Shown: positions 34,901 through 43,900 of the stretch, piece by piece
How positions within the stretch are numbered: the stretch's first letter is position 1
How the letters are laid out: every line of letters begins with the position of its first letter
DNA from: Cyanothece sp. BG0011
GTDB lineage: Bacteria; Cyanobacteriota; Cyanobacteriia; Cyanobacteriales; Microcystaceae
Direction: 5' to 3'
Length of the DNA stretch: 46,501 nt
NCBI RefSeq assembly: GCF_003013815.1
Contig: NZ_PRLH01000146.1
Coordinates: forward strand, 1-46,501
The notes under the pieces: model-generated
Database searches by the model: none
What the model saw: only the letters and a program-made list of their open reading frames with translations
Told to the model about the DNA's origin: nothing
Made by a program: the position numbers and the translations under genes

Positions 34901-37900
34901 TTTGAGATTATTGGCACTGAACTCTTCCTCAAAGCCGGGACTAATTTAGACTTTGAAACCCAGTCGAGTTATCAAGTTAATCTAGAGGTTGATGATCCAA
35001 CGGTTGGGGTAACACCAGATGATTCTATCACTTATACATTAACAATTAGTGATGTTAATGCACCCCCCACTGTTACGTTAGAAAACCCAGTCATTAATCT
35101 TAACGAAAATACTGATACCACTAACCCGATTAAAGTAGCGGATGTTGTTATCAATGATGACGGAGAGGGAACAAACAGTTTAGCCTTAAGTGGAGATGAT
35201 GCTGACTTCTTTGAGATAGTTGATAACGTCTTATATTTGAAAGCTGGTACAACCTTAGACTTTGAAGATAAGAGTAGTTATAACGTCAGAGTAGAAGTTG
35301 ATGATGTAGAAATTGGAGACACCCCAGATGGTTTTGTTGATTACAGTTTGACTATTACAGATGTTAATGAATCTCCCATTGTTGATGGAAATAAAACTAT
35401 TACAGTTTTAGAAGATAGTGGACAAACCTTATTAAACATTAATCAACCCACAGATGTAGATGGAGATAACTTAACCATTACCATCGATACTATTCCTGAT
35501 AGTAGTCAAGGAAATATTTTAAATAATGGAGTTGCTGTAAATGTTGGAGACAACCTAACCCTAGAAGCGTTAACTAACTTAGTATTTACTCCTGTAGAAA
35601 ATGCTAATGGAGAAGCAGGAAACTTTACTTATACTGTCTTCGATGGAGTTAATGCTGTCTCACAAACTATCACCATTAATATTACTCCTGTTAATGACTC
35701 TCCTACCTTAACAATACCCAGTTTACCGACTATTTCCGAAGCAACCAACTTTAGTATTACTGGGATTATCGTTAATGATATTGATGCAGAAATTGTTCAA
35801 GTGACTTTAACGGTTAACAACGGAGTCATTAGTTTAAGTGATTTACAAAATATAATCGTAATTAATGGAACAGGAAATGAAGATGGTACTATTACCATTC
35901 AAGGAAATATTAATAATGTTAATGCTGCTTTAGACAGTTTGATTTATCGCAGTAATTTGAACTTTGAAGGAATAGAAAACTTAGAAATCACCGCTAACGA
36001 CTTAGGAAATACGGGAGAAGGAGGGATATTAGAAGTTACAGAAACCCTAAATATTAACGTAGAAGCAACCAATCAACCCCCCGATGCAGAACCAGACAAA
36101 TTATTAACTGTTGATCAAGATAGTGGAGGGAATGGTTTAAATATTACCCCACCAATTGATCCTGATAATGATCCTTTAACCATTACAATCACAGAGGTTC
36201 CTGATAGTAATTTAGGAGTTCTTGAACTCAATAATAACCCTGTCACTATCAATCAAATATTAAGCAGTAATGAGTTACAACAATTAGTATTTATTCCTGC
36301 AAATGGAGTTACAGGAAACGGTGGAAACTTCAGTTATTTAGTCGAAGATGGACAAGGAGGAAGTGATACACAAACCGTGACTTTTAACATTTCTCCTGTG
36401 ATTATTTTACGGGAAGAAGATAACTTTAAAGTCATCCATGAAGAAACCATTACCATTCCCGAAACTCCTTCAAAAATACGCTTTACTTATGAATCATTAA
36501 ACTTTGATTTTGGGGATATAGACTTTATTAACGATGCGTTTGAAGTTGCGTTATTAGGGAATAATGGAGAGAGTTTAGTTTATACCATTGATACGGATAA
36601 AGATACTTTCTTTAATAGTACCGAAGAACAAGGAATTATCACAGCGAATGGAGTGGAAATAGAGGGTAATACGGTTAGTTTGGATGTGGGATATTTACCT
36701 GAGAATACTGAAGCGACTTTAATCTTCCGTTTGGTTAATAATGATAGTGATACGGAAACATCTGTCCGTATTCGTGGTTTAGAGATTGTCGAAAATACCA
36801 ATCCTATAACCACAGGAGTGACACCAAATACTCCAGTCAATACTGCAACAAATTCAATCAACTTTGCTGTTGTAGAAGATGTTTCGAGTAGTATCATTGC
36901 TGAATATCAAATTACTTCATTCGATGAAAAAGATAAGACATTATCCACAGAAGTTAATCTGAAAAATATTGGAACTTATGGATTAAATGATTCTGTAATT
37001 GTTGCGATCGCAAATATCAGCAGTCCTAATATTTGTGTTGTTGATGCAGATGGAATTACCCCCGAAGGATTACCCTATTATGACTTTACTAATTTACTGA
37101 ATAATGGAAAATTAGATCCCGAACAAATTAGTCAAAGTATAACCTTCAATTTCCGAAACCCCCAAGAAATACAATTTACTTATGATTTAGTAATTCTTGC
37201 AGAAATTAATCAACCTCCCGTCATAGAAAGTACCCCAACCCTAGAAATTATTGGGGGACAAACCTACCAATATGATGTTAATGCAACGGATATCAATGGC
37301 GATAATTTAACCTATTCCTTAACCGTTTCACCGGAAGGAATGGCCATTAATTCCCAAACAGGAGAAATTACTTGGGAGACAACCATCGATGATATCGCAA
37401 ACCATCAAATTACTATAGAAGTGAGTGACGGAAGAGGAGGAATTGATACCCAAACATACAATTTATCCGTCATTTCTGAACCCCCCAACCGTCCCCCACT
37501 GTTTACTACTTCTCCTGTGGTTGATGCTTATATTAATCAACTGTATCAATACGATGCAGATGCAATTGATCCTGATTTAGACCCCTTATCATTTAGTTTA
37601 ATATTAGGACCAGATGGGATGACTGTTAACTCCCAGACGGGAGTTGTGGAATGGACACCACCCCCAGTCTTAGTCTTAGGAGATACAGTATTTGGTCAAA
37701 TTGGAATACCTGGAGAAAAAGACGAATTTACCTTTAGTGGAGTGTTGGGACAACAAATTTATTTTGACCCCTTACAATTTACTGGTAATCGTTTTGATTG
37801 GAATTTTGAAGTTTATAGTCCCAGTGGACAACGAATCGTTGATACGAATTTAGAATCCTCAAATAATCAGATCATTACTCTTACAGAAACAGGAAATTAT

Positions 37901-40900
37901 CGTATTGTTGTTGATGCAAATAGTGACGTAACAGGAAGTTATGGGTTTAGGGTAATTGATGTTAATTTAACCCCAGTTATTTCCCTTGATACAGTAATAG
38001 AAAATCAACTAAGTCCAGGGTCAGAAGATGATATTTATCGCTTTACTGGAAATGAAGGACAAAAACTATTCTTTGATAGTTTGAGTAGTGGTAGTTTAAA
38101 TTGGGTATTGTATGATCCTGATAATAAAGTTGTTACCAATTCTAACTTTAGTGATCTTGAACTTTATTTACCCACAGATGGAGAATATAAACTGGCCATT
38201 AGAGGAACAGGTAGTTTAACCGATATCACTCCTTACCGTTTTGAAATTATTACCCCTGATGAAATTACCCGTCCCATGAATTTGGGTAATAATGAAAATC
38301 TAAATAGTGTATTTGGAGAAATAACTGAAAAAGGAGAAGAAGACGTTTACACCTTCACTGGAACAACAGGCCAAAAACTCTATTTTGATCCCTTATATTT
38401 AGATTCTACTGCTACTTTCAGTCACACCATAAATATAACCAGTCCCAGTGGAAGATCAATCTTTAGTCAAAACCTTTACTACGGAGATAGAGACACCCCA
38501 TTTTCCTTACCCGAAGATGGAACCTATCGAGTCAGAATTGATGCGTTAGGGGAAAATACAGGAAGTTATAGTTTCAACCTCCTAGATGTTGGTTTAGCAA
38601 CCCCGATTAACTTAGATACAGACTATTCAGGAACCCTAAGTTTAGGCCAAGAAACCCATTTCTATCAATTTGCAGGAACCGAAGGACAACGCATCTTTAT
38701 TGATAGTCCTAATGATTTATCGGGGGCCAGATGGACAGTTTATGATTCTGGTAATAAACAAGTTGCTAGTACGTCAATTTTTAGTGCAATTGAACTGGTA
38801 TTAGACCATACCGATACCTATACCTTAGCAATTCAAGGAAATAATGGTACAACTCCTGTTGATTATTCCTTCAAAATTATCACTCCAGATATTATTACAA
38901 ACTCCCTAACTTTAGATACCAATATTGTTAGTGAAATAACTGAAAAAGGGGAACGAGATATTTATACCTTTACAGGAACCAAAGGACAAAGACTCTTTTT
39001 AGATACCTTAATTGATCGTTCTGATTTTCGAGTTACTGTGGTAAGTCCTAGTGAAAATAACCTCATTAATAATATTTCAATGTATCGGGATGATTTTCGA
39101 GAACCCTTTATCCTCCCAGAAACAGGAAATTATCAGGTAATTATAGATGGTTCGGGAGAAGCAATAGGAGACTATGGTTTTAAATTAATTGATGTGGATG
39201 AATCTCCCACTTTAACCCCAGAAATATTAACAGGTAATCAAACCCTTGATCCTGGAAAATCTATTCAATTCTATCAATTTGTTGGTAATGAAGGAGAGAG
39301 AATTTACTTTGATAATCAAGAAAATTCACCTAATACAAATTGGCATCTTTATACTACCAGTAATCAGGAATTAAGAGAAGTTAGTTTAAACAGTGATTTT
39401 GAGTATGTTCTCCCTAATGATGGAACCTATTTCTTGATGTTAAGAGGAGAAAGAAATGATGAAACGGTTCCTTATAATATTCAAGTCGTTGCTACCACCA
39501 CAGAAATAACACCATTAACTATCAATAATGAAGTGAATGGAGACATTTCTAAACTGGGTGAACAAGATATTTACACCTTTGATGGAACCGTTGGACAAAC
39601 CTTACACTTTGAACCTCGCGGTGATAATAGTAACGTTACTGTCACCTTAAATAGTCCCAGTGGTCAGCAAATCTTTAATCTCAATGGTAATAGTTATAGT
39701 ACCCCAATAACCTTAATAGAAGCAGGAACTTATCAATTAACAGTTGATGGAAATACTGATAATACGGGTAGTTACAATTTTGTGATTTCCGATGCAGGTT
39801 TACCCTTATCCTTTGGAACTGAATTTAATGGTAATTTAGAAACAAGAAATACAATTTTATATCAATTTGAAGGAACAGCAGGACAACAATTAAACTTTGA
39901 TAGTTTGAATACAGTATCTGGTTTAACTTGGAGATTATATTCAGAACAAACTTTATTAAATGGTAATCAAATTGTTGACTCAAGATCATTTCTGAGTGAT
40001 TTTAATGTTACCTTACCTATTGATGGAACCTATACCTTAGCTTTACTGAATACTTCTGATAATGATCTTAGTTATGAGTTCCAAGTTAATGATATTTCTC
40101 CAACACCTGTTGTTAATAACGGTATAGAAACCTTACGAGAAGGCACTATTTCAGTTGGAGGTGAAATTGATACTTATACCTTTACCGCAAATGCAGGAAC
40201 CTTAATTTATTTTGATGGACAAGATACATCTAACTTTAACTTTTATGCAAATCTTAAAAATCCTGATGGAAGTAGTGTTGTTAACGGTTTATGGACAGGA
40301 TTTGATTATGGTGCATATTTATTACCCCAAACAGGTGAATATACCATAGAAGTTCGTGGTAATGGTAACAGTATTACAGGAGATTATAGCTTCAAATTAG
40401 TTGAACTGAAAACATCAGTAAATATAGACTTAAATATACAAAATGATATTGCTTTAAATCCATTTGAAACTAAAGGATTTAAGTTTACAGGAACCGCAGG
40501 ACAGAAAATATGGTTTGATGGATTAAATACTACTAATCCTAATATTACAGCAAGGTTATTAAACTCTAGTGGTCGTCAAATTTCGTCTTTAAGTGATCTG
40601 CGAGGTGATATAGGATTACAAACTTTAGAATCAGATGGAGACTATTATCTTGTTCTACAATCTAATAATAATGCAGACACAACAGCTAGTTTTAAACTAT
40701 TAGATAATAGCAATGCAACCCTCATTGATTTAGATACAGAAATTAGTGGAGACTTTGGAGAAAGTACCCTCGAAACCCATCTTTATCGCTTTAATGGAAC
40801 CGAAGGACAACGGCTGTATTTTGACCGTATAGATGGCGATTTTTGGAATTCATACTATATCTATGATCCCTCAGGTCAACAGCTATTTTCTCAACGTTTT

Positions 40901-43900
40901 CATGCTGATTATGAAGGAATTACTTTAGTAGCAGATGGAGAATATACTTTTATTGTTCAAGGAACAGTTAATGCAAGTAATAATAACTATAATCTGACCA
41001 TAGTTACTCCTGAATTCACGACAAATTCAATAACAATAGATGAAATAATTAACGGAGAAATTAGTGAACCAGGAGAACAGGATACTTACACTTTTGATGC
41101 TATCATTGGACAACAAATATGGTTAGATGAACTGTTAGGAAATAGTAGTATTGTTGCTACCTTATATAGTCCCAGTAATCGTCAAGTATTTAGTACCAAT
41201 TTTGGCAGTTTAGACTATAATACTTCTCGTCCAATCTTAGCAGAAACAGGAACCTATCGACTGGTAATTGATGGAACAGGAGAGACAACAGAAGCATATC
41301 GTTTCCGCTTATTAGACTTTGCTGATGGGACACTCATTAACTTAGATGAAGATATTAGTGGAAACTTTGGTGAAATCGGACGAGAAGCACATATTTATCG
41401 CTTTGATGGAACCGAAGGACAACGACTCTATTTTGACCAAAAAGATGGAGATTTTGGGAACTATTACTATGTTTATGATCCATCGGGTCAACGTTTATTC
41501 TCTCAACGTTTATATACTGATTATGAAGGACTTACCTTACCTATCGATGGAGAATATACATTAGTATTTGAAGGAGATAATCGCTCTAATAATAACTATC
41601 AACTCGAAATTGTTACTCCTGATTTTATAACTAATTCCTTAATCATAGGAGACACCATTGAAGCAGAAATTAGTGAAGCAGGAGAACAAGATATTTACAC
41701 CTTCGAGGGAACAATTGGACAACAAATATGGTTAGATGAACTGTTAGGAAATAGTAGTATTGTTGCTACCTTATATAATCCTAGTAATACGCAAGTATTG
41801 AGTACCAACTTTGGCAGTTTAGACTATAATACTTCCCGACCAGTCTTAGCCGAAAATGGAACTTACAGACTGGTAATTGATGGAACAGGAGAGACAACAG
41901 AAGCGTATCGTTTCCGCTTATTAGACTTTGCTGATGGGACACTCATTAACTTAGATGAAGATATTAATGGAAACTTCGGAGAAACGGGACGAGAAGCACA
42001 TATTTATCGCTTTAATGGAACCGAAGGACAACGACTCTATTTTGATCAAAAAGATGGAGATTTTGGGAACTTTTATTATGTTTATGCTCCATCGGGTCAA
42101 CGTTTATTCTCTCAACGTTTATATACTGATTATGAAGGACTTACCTTATCTATCGATGGAGAATATACATTAGTATTTGAAGGAGATAATCGCTCTAATA
42201 ATAACTATCAACTCGAAATTGTTACTCCTGATTTTATAACTAATTCCTTAATCATAGGAGACACCATTGAAGCAGAAATTAGTGAAGCAGGAGAACAAGA
42301 TATTTACACCTTCGAGGGAACAATTGGACAACAAATATGGTTAGATGAACTGTTAGGAAATAGTAGTATTGTTGCTACCTTATATAATCCTAGTAATACG
42401 CAAGTATTGAGTACCAACTTTGGCAGTTATGATGATAGTTCAAACCGACCTATCTTAACTGAAAATGGAACCTACAGACTGGTAATTGACGGAACAGGAG
42501 ATACAATACAGGATTACAGTTTCCGCTTATTAGACTTTGCTGATGCACCTTTAATTGATTTAGATACAGATATTAGTGGAAACTTTGGAGGAACCCAACG
42601 AGAAGCGGATATTTATCGCTTTAATGGAAGCAAAGGACAACGACTTTACTTTGATAGAAAAGATGGCAGTTCATCTAATTATTACTATGTTTATGATCCA
42701 TCAGGTCAACGTTTACTCTCTCAACGATTACATCTAGATTATGAAGACATAACCTTAGAATTAGATGGTAACTATACCATTGTTTTTGAAGGAATACAGT
42801 CTGCAACGAATAATAATTACAATCTGGAAATTGTAACCCCCAACTTCATTACTAATTCCTTAATTTTAGGAGAAACTGTACAATCAGAAATTACCGAAGC
42901 AGGAGAAAGAGATGTTTATACTTTTGAGGGAACAACAGGTCAACAATTATTCTTTGATGCGTTAGTGGGTAATACAAACTTAGATGCACGTTTATACTCT
43001 CCGAGTGGTGCATTAATTATTAACCGTGATACCAATAATGATTGGACACCGTTTACCTTAACTGAAACCGGAATCTATCGCTTAGAAATTGATGGTAATC
43101 TTGATACGATTGGTAATTATGCTTTCAAACTAAGCGATCGCACTTTAGCCACTCCTTTAACCTTTGATGAAGCGATTACAGGAACCTTAGAACCCAATAA
43201 TGAAACCATACTATATCAAATTATAGGAAGCAAAGGAACGATTCTTAACTTCGATCTTGAAGCCAGTCAATGGGAAGGGAATCGTGCAAACTGGACGTTA
43301 TATGACCCCAATAATGGAATTTTAGCCCAACCTTTCTACTATGATCCTGATTTTCAAGTCGCTTTACCCTCTGATGGATTATACACCTTAGCGATCGCAG
43401 GAAATAGCACCACTCCCGTTGATTACAGTTTCCAAGTCACAGATAATTCCGTTGCACCTATCCCCCTTACCGGAACCAATGTTACTGCTATCGGAACTGT
43501 TCCTGATGTAGGAGATGTGGATAGTTATACTTTCAATGCGTCTGCGGGTAGCTTAATTTGGATCGATCAACTCAACAGTACCAGTAGTGGTATTCGCACA
43601 AGTTTGAAAAACCCTGATGACACTTACCTCTTTACCAATCATGTTACTACCGATGATCGAGGGGTGATTCGTTTAGATCAAACAGGAGAATACACTTTAG
43701 AAACTTACGGGTTAGGAACAACCATCGGAAATTGGCAATTCCAAATTTTAGAATTACCAACAGATCTTACTTCAGAAAACTATAATTCATTACCCTCAAA
43801 CACTGTCATTGAAGGAACATTAAACCCTGGAAACTCACCAGAAATCTATAGTTTTGATGCCCAAGTTGGAGAGCAAATTCTCTTTAATGGGATGTTAGGA

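Noticed and set aside
33205-34932. Repeated 60-69-codon minus-strand frames (MRNNSFPTISN-type)
   Set aside because: They are antisense shadows of the 309-nt cadherin-type repeats, recurring with the same period.
41346-42173. Two 72-codon plus-strand frames repeated 609 nt apart as a duplicated small gene
   Set aside because: They are out-of-frame shadows of the near-identical repeat units in the giant gene.
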